Shown in pieces: positions 10,996 through 22,077 of a stretch of 64,000 bases of DNA. Both the position numbers and the translations under genes were made by a program. The notes below the pieces were generated by a model. It did no database searches, was not told the origin of the DNA, and saw nothing but the letters and a program-made list of their open reading frames with translations. How positions within the stretch are numbered: the stretch's first letter is position 1; every line of letters starts with the position of its first letter. Source of the stretch: Cladorhizidae sp. MBARI D1340-BT2 (lineage: Eukaryota > Porifera > Demospongiae > Poecilosclerida > Cladorhizidae); contig JAQNBH010000009.1 in the NCBI GenBank assembly GCA_028752905.1, forward strand, positions 25,280,370-25,344,369. The letters run 5' to 3'.

Positions 10996-11013
10996 ATCCC
11001 ACTGCTGCCGCCA
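10996..11013 (-). promoter_or_regulatory. Primer binding site, tRNA-Leu type
   Basis: Read on the minus strand, 18 bases starting TGGCGGCAGCAGTGGGAT lie one base after an LTR-like end (CCCCGACA). They are complementary, with about two mismatches, to the 3' end of animal tRNA-Leu(AAG) as I remember it. The copy at 52720-52737 and the unrelated gag at 29765-29783 show the same specificity. Confidence 0.6.
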
Positions 11014-11014
11014 C

Positions 11015-11430
11015 TGTCGGGGAAATTTCACCCTTATCTAAAACCTTTCTTCCTCAATAAGAAAATGGTACTGCTGTAGCCCGAGCGGTTAGCTACCTCT
11101 GGGTGAATACCCCGCGATGCCTAGGTACTCCAGGCATTGGCTACTCCATCAATCACCCTACCTAGACCACTGATCTCCGTGACCCAAGTCTCAGTCCGCT
11201 CTACTTAGGACCTTACTCCAATGTCACCCCTCAGGTTGACTCTCTCTATCTCTTTGTCCCTGTCAGGGTAGTAAGCATACACCATGCAACTATCAGACAA
11301 AACTCCAGTGTCCCACTCTGGTGCCTTACAATACAGGTATTTCTTAACAGTCACCTGATATGCATATTGCTCTAGAACAGTTATCACAATGCCTTCTTGG
11401 GATTGTGGTGGTGTAGTCATCCATTAGCTG
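11015..11430 (-). mobile_element. 5' LTR of the gag fragment (outer edge approximate)
   Basis: On the minus strand this region ends in ...TTTCCCCGACA just before the primer binding site. It matches 52739-53150 closely. The outer boundary cannot be fixed because both copies continue into the Penelope-like fragment. No 3' LTR is present. Confidence 0.5.
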
Positions 11431-11436
11431 TTGGTT

Positions 11437-11850
11437 GTGGTTTCTGTGGTTATGGTGGGTTATTGTTTGAAAAGTCAGGGAGTGGTCCTGTTGATTTCCC
11501 TGAGAGTAGCAATACAGTATACAGGATCCCATCCAAAGACCCATCCATAGATGAGGCAGTTGAAGTAATTTTTGTAATGTTGACGAAAGATGAGAGCTTG
11601 AGGGAGAGGACTACACTAGGAGCTGACAGGATTTCTGAAATGTTGGAATTGTGCCTGAAATCCACCTACTTCAGCTTTCAAGAAAAAATACTACGAGCAA
11701 CAAGAGGGTGTAGCAATGAGCTCTCCAGTATCTGCAGTAGTAGACAACCTTTATGTGGAATTCTTTGAGGAATTGGCGCTCACAACTGCCCCACTAAAGC
11801 CAAGAGATACGTGGATGATACCTTCTGCATTTTGAAGAAGGGAGTGAGCA
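11437..11850 (+). pseudogene. Penelope-like RT fragment (copy 1)
   Basis: Nearly identical to 53170-53575. The frame encodes the region before and through the RT palm, but a run of six A (five in copy 2) near 11683 shifts the frame just before the VAMGSPVSAVV-type motif. The YVDD catalytic motif is readable in another frame near 11810. The element is cut at about 11850, where the 170-bp satellite begins. Confidence 0.7.
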
Positions 11851-11851
11851 G

Positions 11852-12820
11852 GAACGTCCCAATTAGAGCAAAATAGAGCTTGTTTCGGATAAAAAGGTGA
11901 GATTTGTCACAAAAAGACATTCTCTGTCGTTTAAAGAGTAGAAACAGTTCCATAATGTTGAAAAGGAATCTAATGTGCCTATTTTGACAAGATTGAATGA
12001 TTACAGAGTTTTTCCTCAAAACGCTCATAAAAGTCCTAAATGGAGTTAAATAGAGCTTCTTTCGGTTAAAAAGTGGAGATTTCTCACCAAAAGAAATTTT
12101 CTGATGTTTAAAGAGTAGAAACAGTTCGATAATGTTGAAATGGAAGCTAATGTGCCCATTTTGACAAGAATGAGCGATTTCAGACAGTTTTTCCTCAAAA
12201 TGCTTAAATTTTTTTCCCAAATGGAGTAAAATACAGTTAAAAATTCGAGATTTCTCACTAAAAGACGTTTTCTTACATTTAAAGAGTAGAAATAGTTCCA
12301 TAATGTTGAAAAGGAAGCTAATTTGCCATTTTTACAAAATTGGGCTATTTCAGGCAGTTTTTCCTCTAAAATGTCCCAATTGGAGCAAAATAAAAACTGA
12401 ATATTTCTCACCAAAAGACATTTACTGTCGTTTAAAGAGTAGTAACAGTTCCATAAATGTTGAAAAGTACCCATTTTTACAAGAATGACCGATTTCAGAC
12501 AGTTTTTCCTCAAAACGCCAAAAAAAGTCCCAATTGGAGCAAAATATAGCGTTCAAAATGGAAGATTTCTCACTAAAAGAAATTTACTATCGTTTAATGA
12601 GCCACTGTTCCAATGTTGAAAAGGAAGCTCATGTGACCATTTTGACAAGAATGACCGATTTCAGACAGTTTTTCCTCAAAACGCTCAAAAACGTCCTAAT
12701 TTAAGCAAAATAGAGCTTCTTTCGGTTAAAAAGGGGAGATTTGTCACCAAAAGAAATTTTCTGACGTTTAAAGATTAGAAACAGTTTTATAATGTTGAAA
12801 TGGAAGCTAATTGTGTAGGA
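11852..12820. repeat. ~170-bp satellite, 5-6 units (copy 1)
   Basis: Diverged units of 145-182 bases, spaced by the marker TTTTCCTCAAAACGCT at about 12008, 12190, 12358, 12503 and 12671. Conserved boxes: TTTTCTGTCGTTTAAAGAGT, ATGTTGAAAAGGAAGCTAAT, GAGCGATTTCAGACAG. The same satellite forms 55765-59222, and both arrays end in the same flank (AAGCTAATTGTGTAGGA). Minus-strand frames of 155-173 codons (12046-12513, 11780-12301) reflect a ~57-codon period and are not conserved as coding. Confidence 0.9.
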
Positions 12821-15577
12821 GCTTACAAAAACAGCAGGATAACCCATAAAGAGTCCTTCGAGCACAGTGGTTGTGATCAGCCATTGCCACTAACAACCTT
12901 TTTCCTGTCCAACCAGGCTTGTTAATAGCAACTTCCCTCTCAATTGAAAACAACCTTCAAAATAAATGACAGGTAGATGGAATGAAATAAATATTAGCCC
13001 CAGTTGCTATTAGAAAATGCATAGAAATTGTCATAGCCACCTTTCCTTAAGGTAAGTTTGGGTATTTTCATATAACATCCTCTCTCTATAAATTATTGCA
13101 AATTTAAGTTATGATCTTAAAGCCTGTTAAGACTATTTCAAATAAGTTGTTGTAAGATACTAGATTCATGTAGACTAATAGGCAGCTGTGCATACTCCAC
13201 CCCCTAATGCTGCAGTGATATCTCACGTTGTTTTAACAGTTGCTGGTACAGAGAAGCCACCATATTTAAAAGCTGCTTGGGTATTGGAATAACAATCCCA
13301 TTGAAGTGACCCCTCCCACCCACATGCGACTATCCAATGCGGAACATTCTATTAAATAGCAGCTTTGTGGGGCAAACTTCTCCCAGTTAAGTCTGTGAAA
13401 TATATTTTAGATTCCGTAAACTCTGGTCATTAAGCCTCTCATGTTTAGTTTGACTAAAGTTGTTAATTAAATGTCCATCTTATCCTTAACAAAAACAACA
13501 TTATTCTGCATCATTATGGTATCTTGTTCTGAAATTATGATCTGGAAATGTTCCAAATAAATATCAATTTATGACATGTGAACAAGTGTCAACATTATAA
13601 TGTGTTTGACAGAACATTGAGCAAGAATATTATTAGCATAACCATGGCTGCAATTGTCTGTAGCTGTTCACAGTTTCCTAAAGAGTATTTTGCTGCTCCA
13701 ATGCAGGGCACTTGTAACCTTTCCCCAGTGATCTAGCAGCACAGGTCTCCTGCATGGCCTCTAAGGTACCAAATCACTTTCTATGTACCCTGTGATGAGA
13801 CACCTAAACCTTAACGGATGCCAACATTGCACCTGTCACAAGAATTATTTTCTTCTTTGGCTAATATTAATTGTTGAAGTTCACATAGTTTTGTAGATAA
13901 ATATACTTCTCTGAGTATGCAAAGAATGTATGAGAGACCATTTCTAGCTTGTTGTAATCTTAGGGGCCTTGCTCCTGCATTTAATATGGTTTGGGAGTCT
14001 GGATATTTCTTATTGTACCATCGAGAGGATAACTCATTCTTCAACCGGCTCGCTAGAGTAATTCCTCAGTTAATCAAGTGTAAAAATTGTTTATGCTAAG
14101 TATTTCATAAATTTTTCTGTGAGTGTGATATTTTCAAATGTGTTTAGTGGCCCATATTTGCAGATCAGTGGCTGTATTTCTTGTATGTTGAGGTTAGAAG
14201 TGAAGCTCTAAACAGACAGGATTTATGGCATGAAGCTCGCTTATCACAAGAAATAAAGAACAGAACCAAACAGACATTGGTTATTGGCAAACATAACAAT
14301 GACCTCTAATAGCAACATAGTCCATGCTTTCTACAGTGGTAAGGTGAAGATTTCTTGCATTTGGTGAGAACTAGTTAATATTGACCATAACTTGATAGGT
14401 AATAATAAGTGGTAATTTCCAACAACCCAGTATATATATCTAGAAGCACTCCACAAGACTCTACAAACACTAAACGTAAAATTGACCTTAACTTGCAACA
14501 ATAATTTGTTGTTTAATTGCATAACTACAAGTGTGTTTTCTATTATCATTTTTATTGGGTGGTGAGACTGAGGCACTGAAATTCTGGGCCTGCTGCTGTA
14601 CTTTAACACCAGGTTCATATAATCACTTACAAGAAGCCGAGTGCTAAGCCTGCAAATGGTGTGCCTTGCAATGTGGCCCAGCATTGGCTGTAGTGTGCTC
14701 ATGCACTAGACTCTTGGTCCATGCTTGTGCATCACATATCTGTAGTAATCACAGAGGGTGTTTAATTGCCATTAGGAGTTTGATATAATAAAGTGATGTG
14801 CATATTTAGAGGTTGTTGTTGGGATTCTCCCACCAGCTGGTGGATCTGAAAAGACTTTAGGGATACACAGCTTAACTTAACTATTTATTTATATTAACGT
14901 GTCTCTCATCTCTCTCTGTGCTTACTTTATAGACGGTGAGTTACAGTATTCTATGGCCCGGATGACATGATTTTGATCAACTTCAATTTATTTAAACTTG
15001 GCCCTTGGTTCTCTGTGTCTGACTTTCTTCATGAAACCATCATAGCCGGTGAGTTAGAGTATTACATGTCTAGGATGACAATTGTTCACTGATTAATGTC
15101 ATGTCACTTTTTCTTGGTGTTATATTAACATAGTTTGATAGTTACATATATACATTGCTGGAGCAATGCAAGAACTAAAGTCAATTCAACTTGACTTGTA
15201 AGATGCCCAATCATGCATTGAGCAGCAAGATAATAGTCACTAGAAGCACGTGTGTAAAAGGGCAAGTAGTAGCCACTAATGGAGCTAACTAATCTGCAAG
15301 GTGGCAATGAAGGCAGTCAAAGAAATATTTGCATTAAATGTTTTGAGGGTAGTCCAAAAAATAAATGTATTTTATTTACCAACATGCCTTTAGCCACACC
15401 TGAGGTGGAGAAAGGGATAAACACCTTGTGTTGATTTAGTGGCTATTTGATTAGGAAGAGGTCTAGTTTGTGCTAAAAAGGTCTATAAACTGCCTTCACC
15501 AGTAGGCTGACCTTTACCCCCTGCATCCTTGTTGCAGCTACATGTGTTTAGTGAGGTCACCTAACTCTTACACTGCG
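12821..15577. other. Diverged repeat-bearing segment, no confirmed gene
   Basis: The first ~80 bases match the flank after the large satellite at 59222. A minus-strand frame at 13811-14044 has ordinary amino-acid composition (contains KLCELQQLILAKEENN) and could be an exon, but I recognise no family. 14930-15120 holds two units of the ~115-bp tandem repeat also found at 22.7, 24.6 and 55.1 kb. The other frames look random. Confidence 0.4.
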
Positions 15578-15578
15578 T

Positions 15579-15686
15579 TTGTCACGGCGTTGTGACAAAA
15601 TAATCCACCCCACATATGCGTGTGTCACAGCTCCCGTGACAAGCAATTTACTGCTGGAAGTGCGTGTGTCACAGCCTCTGTGACAT
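15579..15686. repeat. Three palindromic TGTCAC...GTGACA sites, ~43-bp spacing
   Basis: Hairpin-capable cores at about 15579-15598 (GTCAC ggcgtt GTGAC), 15622-15641 (GTCAC agctccc GTGAC) and 15667-15685 (GTCAC agcctct GTGAC). Arms are kept while loops vary. Regular arrays of palindromes near transposon ends often bind a transposase; the position at the left edge of the candidate insertion fits that, by inference. Confidence 0.7.
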
Positions 15687-15893
15687 GATATTTCTTGTTG
15701 CATAGCTCCGTGGATTGTCTGTTTTATACTCTGTACTTACTAGGTAAGGTTGATGGGTTTATAATCAAACTTGGGAATGCATCATCATCTCCATGAATAA
15801 AAATAATTTAAAAAAGGCGTTTTATTTCTTGGTTCATTGACAGCTGCAAATAAGAAAATTGGTGTGTATTTTTATCCAAAACAAACACAAATA

Positions 15894-16478
15894 TGGATTT
15901 GCAGGCAGTATTGGAGGCTCTTTCTGATATTGAGAATGACTTTGAAATTGACAGTGAACTAGATGATGTGGAAGAAGATGAACTAGATGATATTGGAAGA
16001 AGATGAACTAGATGATGTGGAAGAAGATGGCCTGGAGGATGCGCTCCCTGAAGAAATGGAAGATGCTAATGGCAGCAGTAGTGTAGATGAGACTGATGGG
16101 GAAAAGGAAGTGGAAACTGGCCATATGAGTGGAAATTCTACAAGAGGGCTTGTCAGGTGGAAAGAAGTTGACAACATTATGAGCCCCACCGAGGGTTTGT
16201 ACACAGACACTCCTGGTTCAAATTTGCCAGATGATGATGTTGAGCACAAGGATTTCTTCACCCTGTTCTTTGCAGATGAGGTTTTTGACCAAGTAGTGCA
16301 TGAAACAAATATTTATGCACAAATTCTTATTGTAAATATGCCACTTACGGTTCTCTCAGGCTCAGTGTACTACTGTCAGACTTGCTCACCACCCACCTCT
16401 ACATCCAGAAGAGTGCTTCAAATAGTACCACACAGCCAAGATCCTGAAGAAACCAAGAGCAAGACAGTGAACTCATGA
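15894..16478 (+). pseudogene. Truncated piggyBac-like transposase relic
   Basis: ATG at 15894 starts an acidic N terminus (MDLQAVLEALSDIENDFEID). A 24-base repeat encoding ELDDVEED is tandemly triplicated; the middle copy has one extra base and shifts the frame, so the longer reading frame now begins at 15987. Downstream, DFFTLFFADEVFDQVVHETN matches the start of the piggyBac catalytic region. It is soon followed by what looks like a jump to a C-terminal Cys-containing tail (YYCQTCS), so nearly all of the DDD domain is deleted. Confidence 0.65.
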
Positions 16479-17050
16479 CTATATTGTTCTATATTGTTAT
16501 TCAATTATCTTCTTACAAAACATTGTACTTGATCTAGCAAGGTATTCAAATGGATTTTTGCTGTTATTGTTGCTGACAATCTTGTTCTTGTAGCTAGATA
16601 GATAGTATTTAGCCAGGTAAAGTTTAGTTGACAATGTAAAAAAATAGCTCCGACCAACCTAAATTGCCAATCATATAGCTACAACACAGCATAGAGACAA
16701 ATCTAGCATACTTTGCATAGTCTAAGCAGCCGACTAACATACAAAAATTGCGAGAAAGTAGTAGAAGAAAGACTAGTTTCTAAACAAAGGTATAAAATAC
16801 CAATACAATCAATACGATTTTTTTTCTGGCAATCGAATACTTACAGTTTGCTGAGATAACCAATGTTCCCTGGATGTGTCTCTGTTGTTTGATCAATTTT
16901 AGAGTAGTAAATATGCCGTACGAGCAGCTAACAACAGACCATTTCTTCCCCAGCACAAGGTTTAAAAAAACAATGCTGCACCCAGTTGATTGCTTCTGGT
17001 TTGAGTATAACGCATGTACGATTATTGTGACATTTTCAATTGACACTGCG

Positions 17051-17435
17051 TAAGTGCTAACAGGTGATGAGCTACAGCTGCAGCAAAGTGCATACATGTG
17101 AATATGTACACAATGCTGGGTAGTTTACTCTTGGCTGTGGCTCTCCTCTCCATGATTGATTCTACCCAACCTCAAATAGCATCCCTGTTTCTCATGCCAC
17201 ATCCGAGGAGCTAGTTGTCTAATAGTTGCCCCTTTTTAAAGCCCTCACAGAACCTCTTGTAGCTAGCAAGTCCTTCCTTAGAGAGACTTTACAGAGTAGC
17301 TTGGCAAGCCTTTCCTTAGAAAGTTTGAAGATTTGACATCGCAGGACTCGCCTTAGAAAACTTAACTTCTAGAAACCCTTAGCTAAGCTTTTCTATCTAA
17401 CAGGCCATGTGTAACTATTAAGCCTCACATCAAAC
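17051..17435. other. Stretch shared with 23.39-23.6 kb, no gene
   Basis: Contains the sequence around GTGGCTCTCCTCTCCATGAT and CTACCCAACCTCA, also present near 23480-23520. No open exon recognised. Confidence 0.45.
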
Positions 17436-17957
17436 ATGTATAGAGCCAAAAGAGCTGATATATTTACGCATTGTCTAATGGAGAACTCTCTGTCAATGGT
17501 GCCCCTAAGTCCAGTGGAGGATGGTCATGTGTTTGGTGATAGGTTTACTGTAAGAGTAGAAAACTTTGGTCAGGAGTGTAACATTTCTGCAATGCATTAC
17601 TCTTATTACATAGTGGATGTCTCTGTTGTACATGCAACAGGACTTCAGATATCTATGGTTTAGTTAGAGGATGAGTTTGTGCTTGATGGCCCCATCAATG
17701 CACACATACTAGTCTATATCTCCACTACATTCGCTGATTCCAACTACTTACCTCTTCATGAATTTGAGCTTGGTGTTTGGAGTCGATCGAGCAAACACAA
17801 CTATTTATGCTCGCAAAATAGCAACGACCTGGAAAACGTTTATAGTGTTAGTTTTGTAACTGACAGTCATCTTTTATTATTTGAAGATGTCTTAATAACT
17901 TACTACAAGGCAAGTTCATCTGCTTCACACAAAAATTTTCAAATGTCAGAGAAATAG
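17436..17957 (+). pseudogene. Unrecognised 173-codon frame interrupted by one TAG
   Basis: One reading frame runs from ATG 17436 to TAG 17955, broken only by TAG at 17661-17663. Both halves have normal amino-acid composition with alternating hydrophobic stretches (first half DRFTVRVENFGQECNISA, second half GPINAHILVYISTTFADS), suggestive of a beta-rich extracellular domain. Neither repeats nor transposon motifs are present. It may be a host exon with a single nonsense change, or the TAG may lie in a splice acceptor (GGTTTAG). No family recognised. Confidence 0.4.
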
Positions 17958-18731
17958 TGTCACACTGAGACACACAAACACTTGGTTGTAGCTTTCAACC
18001 ATGCTTCACACCAAAAATGTTTCCTGCCAGTTGGGTAATCTTGGTTGTGAAAGCCAACCATAACACAAGCCTTGCATGATACTGTGTTAATTGTCATGAA
18101 AGTTCATTGATGATAGTTAATTGCTGAATGATTATGGTAACTTTACTACCAGGGAACAAAACATATAGCAAGTTTGTATTATTATGTGCATGAACTACCA
18201 GTGAATAATTACAGCAACAATCAATACCCAGTTGCTGCTCCTTGTAGTTCAATGATACTTGGAAGAATTGAGTGCAGTCTATGGATCTCAACTTTGACTG
18301 CATCAGTCCAAGTCACCTCCCCAATAAAATGCCAGATGTACTCCAATGTTAAGTGAGGAAGAGATAAAAATATAACAAATAATGGAACTAACTGACAATC
18401 ACAAATTGCCATCACAAACAGTCTCTTCTTTATCTTTACTGCTGTTTCTGCAAGCCAATGAAAGCTCTATAGGCACCTGGCTAGCCTGAAATCTCTCAGA
18501 ATCTCTTCATTCCAGAGAATAAAATGCACTCCCCTATGAAATACTACATCAGCATCTAGGATTTTTGGCATTGTAGGCTAGCTAATATCATGAGGGAAAG
18601 AGTTACCCTGTAGGTTTCTCCTGGGATGGTTGGGCATTAGTAGAAGCATTGGTAGGATCTAGTAGCTGTTCAGACACCAGTTAGGGTATCAATACCTTTA
18701 CAATATAACAGGATAACATCCAAGGGGAACA

Positions 18732-18905
18732 ATGTCAATTGACAGTTACCGCATACTTGATCTCAATGATAGCAAGTCAGCGTTCTTCTCCATAACCAGT
18801 GATTATTTATCAACAGACTTACTTGAGCCAAGAATTGATTGTAAAATATTTACTAATACCCACAGTGATCAGAATGCTCACTTGACTGGGTGTGTGGCTG
18901 GGTAA
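18732..18905 (+). CDS. Short exon of a locally duplicated family (member 1)
   Basis: 57 codons from ATG 18732 to TAA 18903. Paralogous copies occur at 24378-24494 and about 54908-55060. Members share a core close to SKSAFFSITSDYLSTDLL. Differences are largely substitutions that keep the frame, but the 24.4-kb copy reaches an early TGA and the 54.9-kb copy has a 14-base loss and no ATG. Read in frame, the region after the core gives QNAHLHTIELKCTVSATSIH in the 24.5-kb copy, so the ancestral protein was longer. Function unknown. Confidence 0.4.
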   Translation: MSIDSYRILDLNDSKSAFFSITSDYLSTDLLEPRIDCKIFTNTHSDQNAHLTGCVAG

Positions 18906-18975
18906 GGATGAGGGAGGTGGCTGGGTAAGGATGAGGGACGTGGCTGGGTAAGGATGATGAGGGAGGTGTAGGTGA
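18885..18975. repeat. 23-bp tandem repeat, three to four copies
   Basis: Unit close to GGCTGGGTAAGGATGAGGGA plus GGT. It starts inside the last codons of the short exon at 18732-18905 and supplies its stop codon. Confidence 0.8.
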
Positions 18976-19019
18976 TGTAACTGGTGCATGTGTATATATG
19001 TACAAAATCCTATTAGAGA

Positions 19020-19601
19020 ATGTGAATATTGTACTACTTGCCATACAATAGCTATCTTCTTGTGGCTCACTTATCCAGGAATGATTCTATCCATACTCAT
19101 GTTGGTTTTGCTGATTCTCATGCCACACCTAGGAAGCTTCTCCTTCTATCTTAGAGTATTATCTCGTACTTATCTTCCTGGATCATTCTTAGAGCAACTA
19201 GCTCCTATCTAACCCCCATACTACATAACCCCATAGAAGGAAGTTTGAGAGGCTGCCTTTTAGGGGATCAACCTCAGTGCTCAAGCAAGGCTGACAATTT
19301 GCATAACCTTTTTAATCTAGCAGTAGAGAAGTTTGAATATATGGCTGGTGATGTTCCCAGAAAGATATATTCATCTGTTCTCAATTTTTATGACAAGGTG
19401 GAGCTTAGGTGCAGGTGCTGGATGCAGATTGTCTTACTTGTCCTTATTGAAGTAGTGAATCAGAGCCGTGGGAAAGATATCGCCAGCTAAGGCCCAGCCA
19501 ATTTTTATTGTGTGGTAACTGAGGGCAATCAAATTTTGTTTATCTTAAGTTATATGCATATTTAGAGATTATTGTTGTGAATTTCCCACCAGCCAGGTTA
19601 A
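19020..19601 (+). repeat. ~657-bp tandem duplication, unit 1 (split by piggyBac)
   Basis: Unit 1 is 19020-19601 plus 22004-22077; unit 2 is 22078-22735. The two differ by scattered substitutions and a nine-base in-frame indel (19398 against about 22460). The piggyBac element sits at the TTAA inside unit 1. Confidence 0.85.
19245..19490 (+). CDS. Unrecognised frame in tandem unit 1
   Basis: 81 codons, paralogous to the last part of 22085-22555. Composition is protein-like (QPQCSSKADNLHN, VEKFEYMAGDVPRKIYSS) with a hydrophobic segment near the end (MQIVLLVLIEVV). The nine-base difference between units is in frame, consistent with coding. The upstream part of the longer frame in unit 2 is interrupted here. 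Function unknown. Confidence 0.35.
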   Translation: MRGCLLGDQPQCSSKADNLHNLFNLAVEKFEYMAGDVPRKIYSSVLNFYDKVELRCRCWMQIVLLVLIEVVNQSRGKDIAS

Positions 19602-22003
19602 CCCTTTGTCATGCAATAGCCAATATAGTGGTTTGACCCCCTATCATGCAGAAACATTATAGTTTAAACTTTGCCCTCATGCACTTGTCTATCAATACTA
19701 TATACTATCTTATGAACTTTCTTATGTAAAAATGCAAATTATCTTGATGCATACTCATAATATTATATATATGTTTGAAATTACAACATTTTAATAAATG
19801 AATTTTATTGATATTTGTAAACTGTCCGACAATTTCATTACGCAAAGAGATAGAGTATCACTTGGTATGATAAAGACGAAAGCATGGAACTACGCATAAG
19901 GGCACAGGCTCACTAGTATTACAATCTTTGCAGCAAAATCTTGTGCGACGTCTCTCTTTGCTTCTACTACAGATTCGACACTGGAGTTGTTTCGACAACT
20001 TGCCAGGATAGTGTTGTTCAGTAAACATCAGAGAGGGGGATCCATCCATTGTGGTGCGTCCTCTTTTACGATGTTTTCGTGAGTTATGTGAAGATATTCT
20101 CTGGCGAGTTCCAAACGAAAACTTTTTTGATCCAATTGAGGTTGATGGGGAGTTGCAGATTGAATTATGTATGCATTCACAATGCACACATCTAAAATGA
20201 AATAAAACAGTCTAGGCCACCATTTCTTTGACCTTCTGCTACAAGAATACACTTTCCTTTTAGCATCGGCCAGATCAACTCCACCCATACCAGAATTATA
20301 GCCCTTTACTGCAAGGGGGCACTCAACTGTAGCTTGAGTGCCATCTTTGTTCCTTCGTAAAACTACAGTTTTCTTTGTAGGTTCAAATGTAGTGTCGATG
20401 AAGTACACCAGCTTCTTATCTTGCCATGCAATACAATGGACTGTTGAATTTTCGACAAGTTCACTATTGGAGACGCCTCTGGCTAGCTTGACCTTTTTCA
20501 GACACTCAGGAAACTTCTTGCGATTACACCTAGCAGTACCACAGGAATAAGTGCTGTAGTGCTCTAAAAGGTCACGTGCAAGATCAACACTTGTAAAGAA
20601 ATTATCATAAAATACAAAATGACCCAAACCTTGGAATGGTTCCACCAGTTTCTTGACTACAGCTGCACCTAACCCATCACCATCACGCACACCCCCACTA
20701 GAAGCACCAGTGTATATATCAAAATTGCACATGTATCCAGTAGCAGCATCACATAAGCACCACACCTTATACCCACGCTTGGTGGGCTTCATAGGCATGT
20801 ATTGTTTGAGAGAACTCCTCCCTTTGAAGCCAACCATAGCTTCATCAACACTCACTTCACGGGAGGGCTTGTACACACGCATAAAATTTTCTCGTGCTAT
20901 AGTGAGAAGTGGTCGAATTTTATGTAGCCTGTCATATTCTGGATCACTTCTTGGCTTCACTGTCAAATTATCATTCAAGTGTAAGCAGCTCAATATGAGT
21001 TTGAAACGATTTATTGGCATTCCATCCACAATGCCAGGAACTTTCAAAAGAACATCGGAACACCAATAATCTTCCATCTGAGGAAGTTGATGTAACCCCA
21101 TTGCTATGATTATACCCAAAAATAATTTAATTTCACTCACACATGTATCAACCCAAGGATATCGATCACTTGGTGGATTTTGAGCTGCATAGAGGTTAGT
21201 TTGATCCACTATCAGCTTGAAAATGTTATCAAAAACTATCATAAAGAAATCGAGTGGAGTGGCGTCAGAATGAAGGAGCACAGAAGGTCCCGTTTGAGCA
21301 GTAAACGGTGAAGGATTGAAAGGGATATCTCTACTTCGAGCAGGAATAGCTGTAGAAGGAGGTGCAGTTGTAGAAGGGCTTGTAGCTGTAGGTTGGGGGG
21401 AAGGGGTACGATTCACATCAGAATTTAGTGAAGATGGTGGTGATTGATTCATGCTTGGAGGCGAAAGAGGTGGAGGTGAAGGAGGCAAAGCTGAAGTACC
21501 AGGTTTATCAGAGACTGTACTACGTTGAACATTATCAAGGGGGTTGATTTGAGAAGTAAAGTCTTCCAAATCACTCAGGTCATCTTCATCAGAGTTGTCC
21601 CAGTCAATGTCCTTATCAAACATAGCAAGGACTTGTTCACAAGAGTAAACAGCCATTCTAGATGGGGAAAGGGAGAGGGAAATGACTTTGTGAAGTCATA
21701 AAAAGTATAGCTACGCATTTAGCTGTATTATTTATACTCAAAATCTCGAAGAACTTACCTCGAAACAGAACTTTTTCAAATGGATGTCTCACACTTGTGA
21801 GCGCTGTATCTCAGCCCAGGAACAAGCTACAAAGACTGTCTTACGCTTAGACTGTCCTCTTGAGTTGCACTTTCACGTGATACTATAATCATTCAAATAT
21901 TGCTGAGTCATGACTAGTTACTGAGCATGTGCAGTGAGAGCCAAATTAGTGGCTTTTGCACTTGAAAAGGTCAAAGTAATTGCGTGAGCTGCATGATAAA
22001 AGG
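19602..22003 (-). mobile_element. piggyBac transposon, 2402 bp, TTAA duplication
   Basis: TTAA flanks at 19598-19601 and 22004-22007. Ends are CCCTTTGTCATGCA on the left and, inverted, CCTTTTATCATGCA on the right. The empty site survives in the tandem sister copy as a single TTAA at 22663-22666 inside identical context (CCAGCCAGGTTAATGTGAAA), which fixes both ends. It carries one transposase gene on the minus strand and appears young: ends and most of the coding region are preserved. Confidence 0.95.
19858..21656 (-). pseudogene. piggyBac transposase, near-complete, one frameshift
   Basis: Cut-and-paste transposase (PGBD4-like) that would act on its own TTAA-flanked ends. ATG at 21656 opens 542 codons. 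Residues 1-40 are acidic and 50-120 Pro/Ser-rich; the catalytic domain starts near residue 130. The three aspartates are present: D271 (SVDEAMVGFKGR), D351 (FYDNFFTS), D461 with D464 (GGVDLAD). The frame stops at 20028, but a second frame (20187-19858) continues with a basic stretch (RKHRKRGRTT) and a Cys-rich C terminus (CRICSRS, FCCKDC, VPLCVVPCFRLYHT), the zinc-binding domain expected there. One indel between about 20090 and 20130 therefore separates catalytic and Cys-rich parts. Otherwise no stops. A sequencing error cannot be excluded. Confidence 0.9.
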
Positions 22004-22077
22004 TTAATGTGAAAAGGCTTTAGGAATACACAGCTTAACTTTACTATACATTTATGTCTCTCATCTCTGTCTGTCCT

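Larger units (their letters stand above)
3437..11850. repeat. Segmental duplication, copy 1 (partner 38970-53580)
   Basis: Reading the window against itself, 3437-11850 matches 38970-53580 in the same orientation and order: a sequence starting TATATATTGTAATT, a Penelope-like 3' relic, the A/B exon units, a 31-bp satellite, an antisense gag with LTR, then a Penelope-like RT fragment. Copy 1 has its own insertions at 5899-6793 and 9416-10173 and a ~300-bp deletion at about 8597 that removed an A exon kept in copy 2 at 50781. Boundaries are by eye. Confidence 0.8.
15578..17042. mobile_element. Candidate insertion flanked by the direct repeat ACACTGCG
   Basis: The same eight bases occur at 15570-15577 and 17043-17050. 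The surrounding sequence matches a segment at 23.34-23.52 kb that lacks the 1.46 kb between them. The interior starts with three spaced palindromes and contains a piggyBac-like coding relic, yet the ends are not TTAA/CCC, so the superfamily and exact ends are uncertain. Confidence 0.45.

Noticed and set aside
11780..12513. Minus-strand frames of 173 and 155 codons as real genes
   Set aside because: They reflect the ~57-codon period of the 170-bp satellite, overlap each other in different frames, and are broken in most other units.
14331..14702. Minus-strand 123-codon frame
   Set aside because: No family motif, unusual composition, and no paralogue in the related segments.
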